Counted from the stretch's first letter, positions 1 to 9,221 are shown. The stretch is 64,000 nucleotides of DNA from Sulfurospirillum sp036802865 (GCF_036802865.1 NZ_DAIRVK010000002.1:434001-498000), one strand, 5' to 3'. Numbers and translations are program-made. Notes: generated by a model from the letters alone, not told the origin.

Positions 1-1
1 C

Positions 2-547
2 GTTGATGTCTTTAGTGATGAAGATCGAAAATTGCTTATTGAACATTCAAGCGGACAACTTCATAACCTTATTCAGTTTGTTTTTTACAGCGGACTGAGA
101 GCAGGGGAGATAATAGGTCTTAAATGGGACAATATAGACTTTGACAAAAACAAGATTGATGTCTGTATGAGAGTTAGAAAAGGTACTGTTGATCTGCCAA
201 AAGGCGATAAAATCCGTTTGATTGATCTGTTACCGCAAGCGAAACAAGCGCTTCTTGTACAAAGACAGCTAACAGGGCTTTCAACCTTTGTATTTCATTC
301 AAAAGAGGGTAAACCCTATTTTAGTGAAACAAGTATTACGCAATCTATTCAAGAGTTGTGTAAAAAGCTTCATATTGTAGGCGGTGGTGGTTTGCAAAAA
401 ATGAGGCGAACGCATAATACAATGCTAAAGCAATTTGGCTTGCCTCTTGATTGGATTCTTCATCAAATGGGACATGAAACGGATGAAGTCAATCGTAATC
501 ATTACACGGGAACAATAACAGTTGATATCAGCAAAATAATTGCATGA
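2..547 (+). CDS. Tyrosine recombinase/phage integrase, 3' part
   Basis: C-terminal catalytic part of a tyrosine site-specific recombinase; the reading frame is open to the left edge of the window, so the N-terminal arm- and core-binding domains lie outside. Visible catalytic landmarks are the first Arg in GLRAGEI, a beta-hairpin Lys region (RKGTVDLPKGDK), the second Arg in KMRRTH, the His of QMGHET and the nucleophilic Tyr in RNHYTG. The His of the usual HxxR box appears as Gln (LQKMR), a substitution tolerated in some integrases. The gene ends 75 bp before the 3' end of a tRNA-Leu read on the other strand, the usual place for the integrase of an element inserted in a tRNA gene. Family assignment is firm; whether the element is still mobile cannot be told from here. 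Confidence 0.9.
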   Translation, partial: VDVFSDEDRKLLIEHSSGQLHNLIQFVFYSGLRAGEIIGLKWDNIDFDKNKIDVCMRVRKGTVDLPKGDKIRLIDLLPQAKQALLVQRQLTGLSTFVFHSKEGKPYFSETSITQSIQELCKKLHIVGGGGLQKMRRTHNTMLKQFGLPLDWILHQMGHETDEVNRNHYTGTITVDISKIIA

Positions 548-549
548 TT

Positions 550-576
550 TTGACAATTATTGACACCTCATTGACA
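550..576 (+). repeat. Three spaced TTGACA repeats downstream of the integrase
   Basis: TTGACA occurs at 550-555, 560-565 and 571-576, so at steps of 10 and 11 bp, about one helical turn. The last two copies extend to TTGACACC. They lie between the integrase stop and the tRNA-Leu. They could be binding sites for the recombinase or its excision factor near an attachment site; that is inference from position and phasing only. Confidence 0.45.
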
Positions 577-622
577 CCAGTAAAGTTTAAGGTTGGGAAT
601 ATCGTATTTTAGGGAGTTAGGG

Positions 623-706
623 TGGTACCTGAGGCCGGACTCGAACCGGCATATGTCTCCATACTAGATTTTGAGTCTAGCGCGTCTACCATTTCACCAC
701 TCAGGC
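623..706 (-). tRNA. tRNA-Leu (anticodon CAA)
   Basis: On the minus strand the sequence folds as a class II tRNA. The acceptor stem GCCTGAG pairs with CTCAGGT, an encoded CCA occupies 623-625, the T arm holds GGTTCGAGTCC, and there is a variable arm as expected for Leu. The anticodon stem CTAGA/TCTAG encloses the loop CTCAAAA, giving anticodon CAA (reads UUG). Its 3' end faces the integrase gene, making it the likely attachment site of the element to the left. Confidence 0.95.
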
Positions 707-730
707 ACTTTAAATAAGAGTTGGAATTAT

Positions 731-777
731 ACAAAAAAAAGCTTAAACATCAGTAAAACTGAATGTTTAAGCTTTTT
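731..777 (-). terminator. Intrinsic terminator of the HU gene
   Basis: Long hairpin: 737-750 pairs with 763-776 and the stem continues with CAGT/ACTG around a 3-nt loop. On the minus strand it is followed by a run of eight T. It sits 12 bp downstream of the HU stop codon. Confidence 0.85.
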
Positions 778-788
778 GAGGCGAAGAA

Positions 789-1067
789 TTAAGCTTTTGC
801 TACAACGTCTTTAAGTTTTTTACCAACTTTAAATTTAACAGCTGTTGTTTTAGCAACATCAACGACTCTGTCTGTACCAGGAACTCTAGCTTTTCTAGCA
901 GCTCTTGTCGCAGTACTAAATGTACCAAAACCGATAAAGCTTACGTCTTTGCCAGCGACTAGTGCTTCGCTGATTGCTTCTAAAGCTGCATCGACAGCTT
1001 TTTGACTATCTTTCTTAGAAAGACCTGCTTTCTCAGAGACCGCTTGGATAAATTCCGCTTTTTTCAT
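789..1067 (-). CDS. hup: DNA-binding protein HU
   Basis: HU/IHF-family nucleoid protein of 92 residues, the standard length. It binds and bends DNA without strong sequence preference as a dimer. The sequence starts MKKAEFIQAVSEKAGLSK, has the family core VSFIGFGTFS, and a DNA-clamping arm rich in basic residues (RAARKARVPGT) ending in VKFKVGKKLKDVV. A GGAA ribosome-binding site stands just before the ATG. The gene is monocistronic: its own terminator follows at 731-777 and flgL is transcribed away from it. HU rather than IHF is favoured by the alanine-rich helix 2 and lack of IHF-specific C-terminal extension. Confidence 0.96.
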   Translation of the reverse strand: MKKAEFIQAVSEKAGLSKKDSQKAVDAALEAISEALVAGKDVSFIGFGTFSTATRAARKARVPGTDRVVDVAKTTAVKFKVGKKLKDVVAKA

Positions 1068-1184
1068 TGCTCATTCCTTAAAATAAAGTGTTTGTCCGAG
1101 GATTGTACAATTTTTTTTAAAAAAAGACAATAATTTTTTTTAAAAAGTTAAAGAATAAACCCTAATAGACGATATTTTGCTCAG

Positions 1185-1200
1185 GGAATTAAAATTGCTT
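1185..1200 (+). promoter_or_regulatory. Sigma54 promoter of flgL
   Basis: GGAATTAAAATTGCTT has GG (1185-1186) and GC (1197-1198) exactly 10 nt apart, and fits the GGAA-N6-TTGCTT form typical of RpoN flagellar promoters in Campylobacterota. Transcription should begin near 1210, which rules out the upstream TTG at 1206 as start codon of flgL. Confidence 0.85.
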
Positions 1201-1232
1201 ATACTTTGAAACGAAAATTTATGGAGAAAACC

Positions 1233-3881
1233 ATGAGAATCACAAATTCACTTTTATTCAACACATCAATGCGAAACTATAAAACTTCTTCAGAGAAGTT
1301 ATATGCGATAAATGAACAAATTTCTACTAAGTTAAAAATTCAAAATAGTTATGAAGATACAAGTGTTTATATAGATGCAATGCGTCTTAATAATGAAATT
1401 GACACATTAGGTCAATCTTCTGCGAGCAGTTCAAAAGCAAAAACATTTGCCGATAACACGGATGCTGCCTTAACAAGTTTCACTGAAAAACTTGATCAAT
1501 TTAAATCAAAGTTGGTTCAGGCTTCAACTACCTCTAACTCTTCTACAAGTTTACAGTCACTTGCAAATGATTTGCAAGGTATAAGGGATTATTTAGTAGG
1601 TTTATCCAACACTTCAATTAACGGGCAATTCTTATTTTCAGGTTCAGCATTGTCTCAAAAACCTATTTCAAGTGATGGTACATATAATGGAAATGCAGAG
1701 AATTTAACTGCAATGATAGGTTCTGGCGTTGAACTTCCGTATAACATCACAGGACAATCTCTCTTTTTAGGAAAAGATACAGATTATAATAGAGTGGTTT
1801 CTACCAATATATCAATGTATAATCAATCAAAATTGAACCCTGCTGTTATGACAAGTGATAGTAAAAATACTGCTTCTTCTAATGTTTATTTAAAAGATAC
1901 GGATACGATTAGAGATCTTGTTGGCGATAAAAACAGTGTGGCAACTGATGATCCTAAGGCTGTTTTTTATCTTTCTGGTACAAAAAGTGATGGGAAAACA
2001 TTTTCAAATGTCATAGAAATTGACACCAGCTCAAAAGTTTCAGATTTGATTGAAAAGATTGGAAACGCATATGGTAATACAGCAACCAATAAAGTTGTAG
2101 ATGTCAGTATGAATGCTCGTGGTCAGATTGAAGTGAAAGATTTAAAATCTGGCAGTCAACTTTTAGATATGAATATTTTTGGTGCGATTGATCGAAATGC
2201 ACTTCCTGGAGAGACAGGCAATGCTAAACAAATTATGAATGTAGATAATTTATTGACTCAACCTAATGTAGATATCATTGCATTCAATAAAAGTAATTAT
2301 CAAACAACTGCTTCTGTACCTGACTTAACAATGCGCTCTGTCGCTGTTACATCTGGTACATTTGCTATAGATTTTCCTATGCAAAATATAACCAATTCTA
2401 ATATAACTCCTACAACACTATTAAATGGTATTTTCCCATCAGATGTTGATCATATAGATTTTGGAGGAACATCATTCTCAACCAGTGGAAAAACTGTACA
2501 AGATTTGATGACAGCGATTGAAACAGAGTATGGATTAAGTGCCGGTGATGTGACATTATCCAATGGTCGTATGTCAGTCAATGATCCAACAAATACATTT
2601 AGTACAACAATGCAATTGAAAAATGCCTCCAATGCACTAGCCCATGGTAATCAACTTCCTGACGCAATGAACTTTGCACGAAGAGGCTTTGAAAAAGATG
2701 GCAATACCCTTTCAGGCAATGTTTCTCAAGTGGTTAAAAGTACCAGTGATTTTGCAACAGCAAATACAAAACTTGTAGACGTTGCAGGTGTTGACAGTTT
2801 AAATGGCAAGCATATGGTCCTTAACTATACGGATAAAAATGGCGTAAAAAGAACAGGAACCCTTAATCTTGATATTGCCAACACAACTTTTTCCGTTGAC
2901 TTAAATGGTGATGGAAATACAACAGGTGCAAACGAAACTTTTTCTATTTACAGTGGTGGTGATCCTTTAAATCTCAATACAACAGCTGATAAAATGACCT
3001 ATCAACAACTGAATGACCTGATTGGTATGGCAACTTCGGGAAATTTACCAAAACAAGGTGTTTCGACTGCTGCTCAAACAGCTATAAATACGGCAATAGC
3101 GGCTGGTATACCTCCTGTTAGTGCTGCAAATGCAGCAATCCTTACTGCGCAAACTACATTAGCCAAAACAGGTGTTTCTCCTGAAACAGCAAGTTACATT
3201 CAAAAAGCTATTGATGCAGGAATCATAAGAGACAATCCAGCATCAACGCCTGCTGCCGTAATCAAAGCAACAGAAGATTACAACAAGGCTATTGGTAATG
3301 CCAATCTAACAGAGTATAATTACGCTGTATCTAATGCTAAAAATAGTGTGGAAGTGAACTTAGATTACCAAGGGAAAATGACTATTAAAGACAAAACAGC
3401 TTCAGAATCTAAGATAGACTTTACAATGTATGATGCAAGTGCCACGGATTTTACAGGTGTTGGAAGTTCTGCACTTACATTTATGGCAAATAATTCGGTA
3501 GCAATTTCAAATCCATCTATAGACATGTTTAAGCAACTTGATGAGATGATAGCCGCCGTACGCTCTGGTAATTTCCGTATGGATTCAACATCAAGTGATC
3601 CACGCAATATTGGTATTCAAAACTCACTCACACAACTCGATCATATTGCCGATCATGTCACGAAAGCTCAAACAAAAATTGGCGCTTTAACCAATGCTTT
3701 AACCGATGCTAATACTCGATCTGAAATGCTCAGCGTTAATGTTAAGTCCATTCAAAATGATGTTATTGGTATAGATCCTGCCGCAGCTTATTTAGAATTT
3801 CAGTCTATTACAACGTCATATCAAGCAATGCTATCGACCATCTCAAAAGTCAATTCGATGACGCTTTTAGATTACCTGTAA
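1233..3881 (+). CDS. flgL: Flagellar hook-associated protein 3 FlgL
   Basis: Hook-filament junction protein, exported by the flagellar type III apparatus. The flagellin-like N-terminal D0/D1 helices are clear (MRITNSLLFNTSMRNYKT, then GQFLFSGS around residue 130), and the C-terminal helix ends SYQAMLSTISKVNSMTLLDYL. At 882 residues it is far longer than the roughly 300-residue enteric FlgL; long central insertions (surface D2/D3 domains) are usual in this phylum. Part of the insertion near residues 610-700 is alanine-rich helical sequence. The ATG at 1233 is chosen because GGAG precedes it and the sigma54 start site lies after the alternative TTG. The gene is a class 2 (RpoN-dependent) flagellar gene by its promoter, and stands outside a flagellar operon. 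Confidence 0.93.
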   Translation: MRITNSLLFNTSMRNYKTSSEKLYAINEQISTKLKIQNSYEDTSVYIDAMRLNNEIDTLGQSSASSSKAKTFADNTDAALTSFTEKLDQFKSKLVQASTTSNSSTSLQSLANDLQGIRDYLVGLSNTSINGQFLFSGSALSQKPISSDGTYNGNAENLTAMIGSGVELPYNITGQSLFLGKDTDYNRVVSTNISMYNQSKLNPAVMTSDSKNTASSNVYLKDTDTIRDLVGDKNSVATDDPKAVFYLSGTKSDGKTFSNVIEIDTSSKVSDLIEKIGNAYGNTATNKVVDVSMNARGQIEVKDLKSGSQLLDMNIFGAIDRNALPGETGNAKQIMNVDNLLTQPNVDIIAFNKSNYQTTASVPDLTMRSVAVTSGTFAIDFPMQNITNSNITPTTLLNGIFPSDVDHIDFGGTSFSTSGKTVQDLMTAIETEYGLSAGDVTLSNGRMSVNDPTNTFSTTMQLKNASNALAHGNQLPDAMNFARRGFEKDGNTLSGNVSQVVKSTSDFATANTKLVDVAGVDSLNGKHMVLNYTDKNGVKRTGTLNLDIANTTFSVDLNGDGNTTGANETFSIYSGGDPLNLNTTADKMTYQQLNDLIGMATSGNLPKQGVSTAAQTAINTAIAAGIPPVSAANAAILTAQTTLAKTGVSPETASYIQKAIDAGIIRDNPASTPAAVIKATEDYNKAIGNANLTEYNYAVSNAKNSVEVNLDYQGKMTIKDKTASESKIDFTMYDASATDFTGVGSSALTFMANNSVAISNPSIDMFKQLDEMIAAVRSGNFRMDSTSSDPRNIGIQNSLTQLDHIADHVTKAQTKIGALTNALTDANTRSEMLSVNVKSIQNDVIGIDPAAAYLEFQSITTSYQAMLSTISKVNSMTLLDYL

Positions 3882-3930
3882 TAATCTGTTATAATATCAA
3901 CTCTATATTATTACAGGTAAAGGATCTGCT

Positions 3931-6078
3931 ATCTTAAAAGAGACTCTTTTTATTATTTTTATTGCGGTTGCACTTTTTTTAGGTGTTGCAACCATTTTGC
4001 CGGATGCATCTGTTGTTGGAAACTTTGGTGCATATCTTGGAAAGTCAAATCAAAATACGTTTGGATACGTTGCTTTTCTTTATCCTTTTGTATTGATTTT
4101 ACCTGCTTTTTCGTTTTACAAGGAGAGCAAACTTACTGAGCGTCGTATTGGTGTTTATCTCGCTTCGACGATCCTGCTTTTCACGATTTTAATGGCACAG
4201 TCCATTCTTGTTAAAAGTAACTTGAGTGGTTCTTTTGGTCGTTCAATTGTCGATATGTTAATCGCATCTATCGGTATTATGGGCGTTTGGCTTTTTATTG
4301 TTGCTATTTTTCTTCTTTCAATGACATTGCTTGTTGAATCAAGTATTAGTGATTTTCTTACTCTACTGAAACCTACGTTTACCAAAACAAAAATAAAAGC
4401 GTATAAAGAAGAAGTTCAAGAAACGGCTATTGTTGAAGAGAAAAAGACAAAAATTACTAAAAAGCAAGAACCTTTAGTGGAAGAAAGAATTACACTCAAT
4501 GATGATGTTCCTGATGAAAATCCAGCTATCATAGCACCTCTTTATCCTGATAATGATGAACCTAAAAAGCCACTTGTTAGACTCAAAAGTGCAAAAAAAG
4601 TGGAAATTTTGAGTGAAGTGGCGGAAAATACAAAGCTTCTCTCCGAAATTGACCAAGGTGAATGTGATAAGCCAAAAGACTTTAAATTGCCACCATTGTC
4701 TTTTTTGGCAAATCCTCCAGCAAAAGTTGTTCATGTCAATGAGAGTGAGATTGATCAAAAAATCCAAGACCTTTTAGAAAAACTCAGACGCTTTAAAATT
4801 GAAGGTGATGTTGTGCGGACTTACTCAGGTCCTGTGGTAACGACTTTTGAGTTTAAACCAGCGCCCCATGTGAAGGTCTCACGTATTTTAACGCTTCAAG
4901 ATGACCTTGCGATGGCATTAAAAGCGAAAACAATTCGTATTCAAGCGCCAATTCCAGGTAAAGATGTTGTAGGTATTGAAGTGCCTAACCAAAAAATAGA
5001 AACTATTTACCTTAAAGAGATTTTAGAGAGTGAGATTTTCAAAAAATCAGCTTCACCTTTGACGATTGCTCTTGGTAAAGATATTGTTGGAAATGCTTTT
5101 GTTACCGATCTTAAAAAACTTCCTCATTTATTGGTTGCTGGAACGACGGGTAGTGGTAAAAGTGTGGGTATTAATGCCATGTTACTCTCTTTGTTGTACC
5201 GCAATTCACCCGATACCTTGCGCTTTTTGATGATCGACCCTAAGATGTTAGAATTTTCGATTTATAATGATATCCCGCATCTCTTAACGCCTGTTATTAC
5301 CAAACCAAAGCAAGCTATTGTGGCGCTTGCAAATATGGTTGGTGAGATGGAGCGACGCTACCAGATGATGAGTCGTTCTAAAACCAAAAACATTGAAAAT
5401 TACAATGAAAAAGCAAAAACAATTGGTGTTGAACCGTTACCTTATATTGTCATTATTATTGATGAGTTAGCGGATCTGATGATGACCAGTGGTAAAGATG
5501 TTGAATTTTACATAGCACGTTTGGCTCAAATGGCCAGAGCAAGTGGAATTCACCTTATAGTTGCGACACAAAGGCCATCCGTTGATGTTGTAACGGGTCT
5601 TATTAAAGCAAACTTACCTTCTCGTATTAGTTTTAAAGTAGGGCAGAAAATCGACTCAAAAGTCATTTTGGATGCCATGGGGGCAGATTCACTGCTTGGA
5701 AATGGCGATATGCTTTTCACACCTCCGGGTACTTCTGGACTCATTCGCTTACATGCTCCTTATACCTCTGAAGATGAGATTGACAAGGTGGTTGAATACC
5801 TCAAAAAACAGCGCCCTGTCGTATATGACGAGAGTTTTCTTAAAGAGAGTGACGAGGGCTTTTCGGCTACTTCAAGTAGTAAAAATAGTGGCGAATTGGA
5901 TGAGCTTTTTGAGGATGCAAAAGCCATTGTCCTTAATGAAAAAAAGAGCTCAATTTCTTATATTCAAAGAAGATTGAATATTGGCTATAATAGGGCAGCG
6001 ACGATTGTAGAGCAACTGGAGGCCATGGGAATACTCTCTTCTCAAAACGCTAAAGGGCAGCGTGAAATCATCGTCTAA
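3931..6078 (+). CDS. ftsK: DNA translocase FtsK (start codon unusual)
   Basis: Septal double-stranded DNA translocase that clears and resolves chromosomes at division. N-terminal membrane anchor with about four helices, an acidic/basic linker, then the alpha/beta RecA-like motor with Walker A GTTGSGKS (about residue 404) and Walker B IVIIIDELADLM, and a C-terminal winged-helix gamma domain (SSISYIQRRLNIGYNRAA) that reads KOPS sites. No ATG or GTG exists in frame ahead of the motor. The only conventional start is TTG at 3997, but the upstream frame is open and encodes a good first membrane helix (ETLFIIFIAVALFLGVATIL), and AAAGGA stands 6 nt before an ATC at 3931. I therefore extend the gene to 3931 with low certainty on the exact start. 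Function is certain. Confidence 0.93.
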   Translation: MLKETLFIIFIAVALFLGVATILPDASVVGNFGAYLGKSNQNTFGYVAFLYPFVLILPAFSFYKESKLTERRIGVYLASTILLFTILMAQSILVKSNLSGSFGRSIVDMLIASIGIMGVWLFIVAIFLLSMTLLVESSISDFLTLLKPTFTKTKIKAYKEEVQETAIVEEKKTKITKKQEPLVEERITLNDDVPDENPAIIAPLYPDNDEPKKPLVRLKSAKKVEILSEVAENTKLLSEIDQGECDKPKDFKLPPLSFLANPPAKVVHVNESEIDQKIQDLLEKLRRFKIEGDVVRTYSGPVVTTFEFKPAPHVKVSRILTLQDDLAMALKAKTIRIQAPIPGKDVVGIEVPNQKIETIYLKEILESEIFKKSASPLTIALGKDIVGNAFVTDLKKLPHLLVAGTTGSGKSVGINAMLLSLLYRNSPDTLRFLMIDPKMLEFSIYNDIPHLLTPVITKPKQAIVALANMVGEMERRYQMMSRSKTKNIENYNEKAKTIGVEPLPYIVIIIDELADLMMTSGKDVEFYIARLAQMARASGIHLIVATQRPSVDVVTGLIKANLPSRISFKVGQKIDSKVILDAMGADSLLGNGDMLFTPPGTSGLIRLHAPYTSEDEIDKVVEYLKKQRPVVYDESFLKESDEGFSATSSSKNSGELDELFEDAKAIVLNEKKSSISYIQRRLNIGYNRAATIVEQLEAMGILSSQNAKGQREIIV

Positions 6079-6106
6079 ACTTACCAACCACAAGGAGTCA
6101 GTCACA

Positions 6107-8665
6107 ATGAGTTTTTTCCAAGCGTATGAAGCAGAAGTGAATGAAAGAGCAAAGTTAGGTGTTCCTCCTTTACCTCTTGATGCTAAAAAAACAGCAGAGG
6201 TAGTCGAGCTTTTGAAGAAAGAGGAGGGTGATCAAGCCTTTTTGAAATCTTTACTTGCAAACCGTGTTCCGCCTGGCGTGGATGAAGCAGCTTATGTTAA
6301 GGCAGCTTTTCTCAATGATGTAGCTCAGAAAAAAGTTACCTGTAAAGCAATTTCTCCTGTTTATGCCGTGGAGCTTTTAGGAACTATGTTTGGTGGATAC
6401 AATGTTCAGCCTCTTGTTGATGCGCTAAGCTCAAAAGATGATGCAATAGCGCGTGCCGCATGTAATGCACTTAAAAATATTGTCCTTGTGTATAGTTCAT
6501 TTAATGACATTGAAACACTTGCAAAAACCAATGCGTACGCTAAAGAAGTGTTACTTTCTTGGGCAAATGCTGAATGGTTTACGATTAAACCTACCATTCC
6601 AGAAAAAATCACGGTAGCTGTTTTAAAAGTAGCAGGTGAGACAAACACAGATGATCTTAGCCCTGCTAGTGAAGCATTTACGAGAAGTGATATTCCCCTT
6701 CACGCAAATGCTATGTTGGTAAAAAGACTCCCTGGTTCTATTGAAAAAATCAAAGAATTGATTGCTAAAGGGTATGAAGTTGCTTATGTTGGCGATGTTG
6801 TAGGAACAGGCAGTAGCCGAAAATCGGGCATCAACTCTATTCAATGGTTTATGGGTCGTGAAATCCCAAATGTGCCAAACAAAAAAACAGGTGGTCTTAT
6901 TCTTGGAACAACGATCGCTCCAATTTTCTTTAATACCGCAGAAGACAGTGGAGCTCTTCCTATTGAAGTCAATGTTGAAGGTTTAGAAACAGGCGATTTG
7001 ATTGATGTCTATCCACAAGAGGGCAAAATTGAAAAAAATGGCAAAGTGGTTGCAACTTTCAAACTTTCTCCCAATACTTTGGCTGACGAGTACCGTGCAG
7101 GTGGACGAATTCCGCTTATCATTGGTCGTGGCTTAACATCAAAAGCACGAGCAAGTCTTGGCATGGGTGCTGAAAAAATCTTTGCAAAACCAGAACAACC
7201 CGCTGAGCAAAAAGGTATAGGTTATACATTAGCTCAAAAAATGGTGGGACGTGCTTGTGGTGTTGAGGGTGTACGTGCAGGTATGTATGTTGAACCTCAA
7301 ACATTAACCGTTGGTAGTCAAGATACAACAGGACCAATGACCAGAGATGAGATTAAAGAGCTTGCTGCTCTTGGCTTTAGTGCAGACCTTGTCATGCAAA
7401 GTTTCTGTCATACCGCGGCGTATCCTAAGCCAAGCGATGTGAAGCTTCACCATGCATTACCAGCATTTATCACTTCACGTTCTGGTGTAAGCCTTAGAGC
7501 AGGGGATGGTGTTATTCACTCATGGCTCAATCGTATGGTTCTTCCTGATTCAGTAGGAACAGGTGGAGACAGTCATACACGTTTCCCTATAGGTATCTCT
7601 TTTCCTGCGGGTTCAGGTCTTGTAGCCTTTGCAGCAGTAACTGGTAGTATGCCTCTTAATATGCCTGAATCTGTTTTGGTACGCTTTAAAGGCGAAATGC
7701 AACCGGGTATTACATTACGTGATCTTGTGAATGCTATTCCTTACTATGCCATCAAAAAAGGGTTATTGACTGTTCCTAAGAAAAACAAAAAGAACATCTT
7801 TGCAGGAAAAGTTCTTGAAATTGAGGGGCTTCCAAAACTCAAAGTTGAGCAAGCGTTTGAGCTTAGTGATGCTTCGGCTGAAAGAAGTGCGGCTGCATGT
7901 GCTGTAGCACTTGATGTTGAGCCGATTGTTGAGTACCTCAAATCAAATATTACACTACTTGAATCAATGATCAAAGCAGGCTATGCTGATGCTAAAACGC
8001 TGCAACGAAGAGCAGATAAAATGAAAGCATGGATTGCTGATCCTAAGCTTTTAAAAGCTGACAGTAACGCTCAGTATGCAGAAGTCATTGAAATTGATCT
8101 TAATGAAATTAAAGAGCCGATTCTTGCTTGTCCAAATGATCCAGATGATGTTGCAACACTCAGTGAAGTTTTAGCCGATGCAAATCGTCCTAAGAAAATC
8201 GATGAAGTTTTTGTCGGAAGCTGTATGACAAACATTGGTCACTACAGAGCACTTGGCGAGGTTCTTCAAGGCGAAGGAAAAGTACCAACCACACTTTGGA
8301 TCGCACCTCCTACAAAAATGGATAAAGAGCAACTTACCGCTGAGGGTTATTACTCGATCTTTGGAAATTCAGGTGCTCGCATAGAAATTCCAGGTTGTTC
8401 TCTCTGTATGGGTAACCAAGCCAATGTGAGAGAAGGTGCTGTTGTTTTCTCAACATCAACCAGAAACTTTGATAACCGTATGGGACCAAACTCTAAAGTT
8501 TACTTAGGTAGTGCAGAACTCGCTGCTCTTTGTGCACTTTTAGGAAGACTTCCAAGTGTTGAAGAGTATATGAGCTTAGTACCTAAGAAATTGGCTGGAA
8601 AGACAGATAAAGTCTATAAATACCTCAATTTCAATCTCATAGAAAATTACGAACTCGCAAACTAA
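6107..8665 (+). CDS. acnB: Bifunctional aconitate hydratase 2/2-methylisocitrate dehydratase AcnB
   Basis: TCA-cycle enzyme that interconverts citrate and isocitrate through cis-aconitate with a [4Fe-4S] cluster. It has 852 residues, close to E. coli AcnB. The order is the B type: N-terminal HEAT-like domain, swivel domain early (DLSPASEAFTRSDIPLHANA), then the catalytic core. Cluster ligands are visible as C706 (GSCMTNIGHYR) and C764/C767 (GCSLCMGNQ). The ATG at 6107 is preceded by AAGGAG; an earlier in-frame start would lie inside ftsK and lacks a site. The gene starts 28 bp after ftsK and ends at a strong terminator. Confidence 0.97.
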   Translation: MSFFQAYEAEVNERAKLGVPPLPLDAKKTAEVVELLKKEEGDQAFLKSLLANRVPPGVDEAAYVKAAFLNDVAQKKVTCKAISPVYAVELLGTMFGGYNVQPLVDALSSKDDAIARAACNALKNIVLVYSSFNDIETLAKTNAYAKEVLLSWANAEWFTIKPTIPEKITVAVLKVAGETNTDDLSPASEAFTRSDIPLHANAMLVKRLPGSIEKIKELIAKGYEVAYVGDVVGTGSSRKSGINSIQWFMGREIPNVPNKKTGGLILGTTIAPIFFNTAEDSGALPIEVNVEGLETGDLIDVYPQEGKIEKNGKVVATFKLSPNTLADEYRAGGRIPLIIGRGLTSKARASLGMGAEKIFAKPEQPAEQKGIGYTLAQKMVGRACGVEGVRAGMYVEPQTLTVGSQDTTGPMTRDEIKELAALGFSADLVMQSFCHTAAYPKPSDVKLHHALPAFITSRSGVSLRAGDGVIHSWLNRMVLPDSVGTGGDSHTRFPIGISFPAGSGLVAFAAVTGSMPLNMPESVLVRFKGEMQPGITLRDLVNAIPYYAIKKGLLTVPKKNKKNIFAGKVLEIEGLPKLKVEQAFELSDASAERSAAACAVALDVEPIVEYLKSNITLLESMIKAGYADAKTLQRRADKMKAWIADPKLLKADSNAQYAEVIEIDLNEIKEPILACPNDPDDVATLSEVLADANRPKKIDEVFVGSCMTNIGHYRALGEVLQGEGKVPTTLWIAPPTKMDKEQLTAEGYYSIFGNSGARIEIPGCSLCMGNQANVREGAVVFSTSTRNFDNRMGPNSKVYLGSAELAALCALLGRLPSVEEYMSLVPKKLAGKTDKVYKYLNFNLIENYELAN

Positions 8666-8672
8666 TAGACAA

Positions 8673-8708
8673 AAAAGCCACTCGTTAAGAGTGGCTTTTA
8701 CTTTTTTA
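8673..8708 (+). terminator. Intrinsic terminator after acnB
   Basis: AAAAGCCACTC (8673-8683) pairs with GAGTGGCTTTT (8689-8699) around GTTAA, followed by a T-rich tract. Confidence 0.88.
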
Positions 8709-8723
8709 TAGCTAAGGACTCTT

Positions 8724-9221
8724 TTGATTGTACAAAAAAACTGCCTTGTGACACTTGACTATACTGTTTTTGATATTGAAAATAATCTGTTGGATAGCGG
8801 AGCAACTCCTCTGGTTTATCTGCATGGCGGATACGGCGATATTTTTGGAAAAATAGAAAAAGCATTAGAGGGTAAAAGTGTTGGAGAGAGTATTCATATT
8901 CAACTTTCCCCAAAAGAGGCATTTGGAGAGTATAAGCAAGAGTTTGTATTGATTGAAGAGCGTAGTATGTTTGAACATGACATCGAAGTCGGACAAAATG
9001 TAGAAATGGTCTTTGGTGAAGAGCAAGACGATGAGATTATGCTGACGTATACGGTGATCGAGATACTTGAAGATCGTGTTATTTTAGATGCCAACCATCC
9101 ACTTTCTGGTGTAACCATTATTTTTGATGGAACGGTCATTGGTGTGCGTGAAGCGACCAGTGATGAGATAGAAAAAAGACTCATTAATCATGAAGAGTCT
9201 TTTTTAGCACACCAAAACTAA
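8724..9221 (+). CDS. slyD: SlyD-like FKBP-type peptidyl-prolyl isomerase
   Basis: Prolyl isomerase/chaperone of the SlyD branch: an FKBP domain (LDYTVFD, then DSGATPLVYLHGGYG and IEKALEGKSVG) interrupted by an insert-in-flap domain (SPKEAFGEY through about residue 125, including ILDANHPLSG). The protein has 165 residues and lacks the His/Cys-rich metal-binding tail of E. coli SlyD. The start is TTG at 8724, with AAGGA five bases upstream; no ATG lies near enough. The stop overlaps the ppsA stop on the other strand by 3 bp. In this phylum SlyD-like proteins lie near acnB, consistent with the context here. Folding or hydrogenase-nickel roles are known for the family; which applies here is not visible. 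Confidence 0.88.
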   Translation: MIVQKNCLVTLDYTVFDIENNLLDSGATPLVYLHGGYGDIFGKIEKALEGKSVGESIHIQLSPKEAFGEYKQEFVLIEERSMFEHDIEVGQNVEMVFGEEQDDEIMLTYTVIEILEDRVILDANHPLSGVTIIFDGTVIGVREATSDEIEKRLINHEESFLAHQN

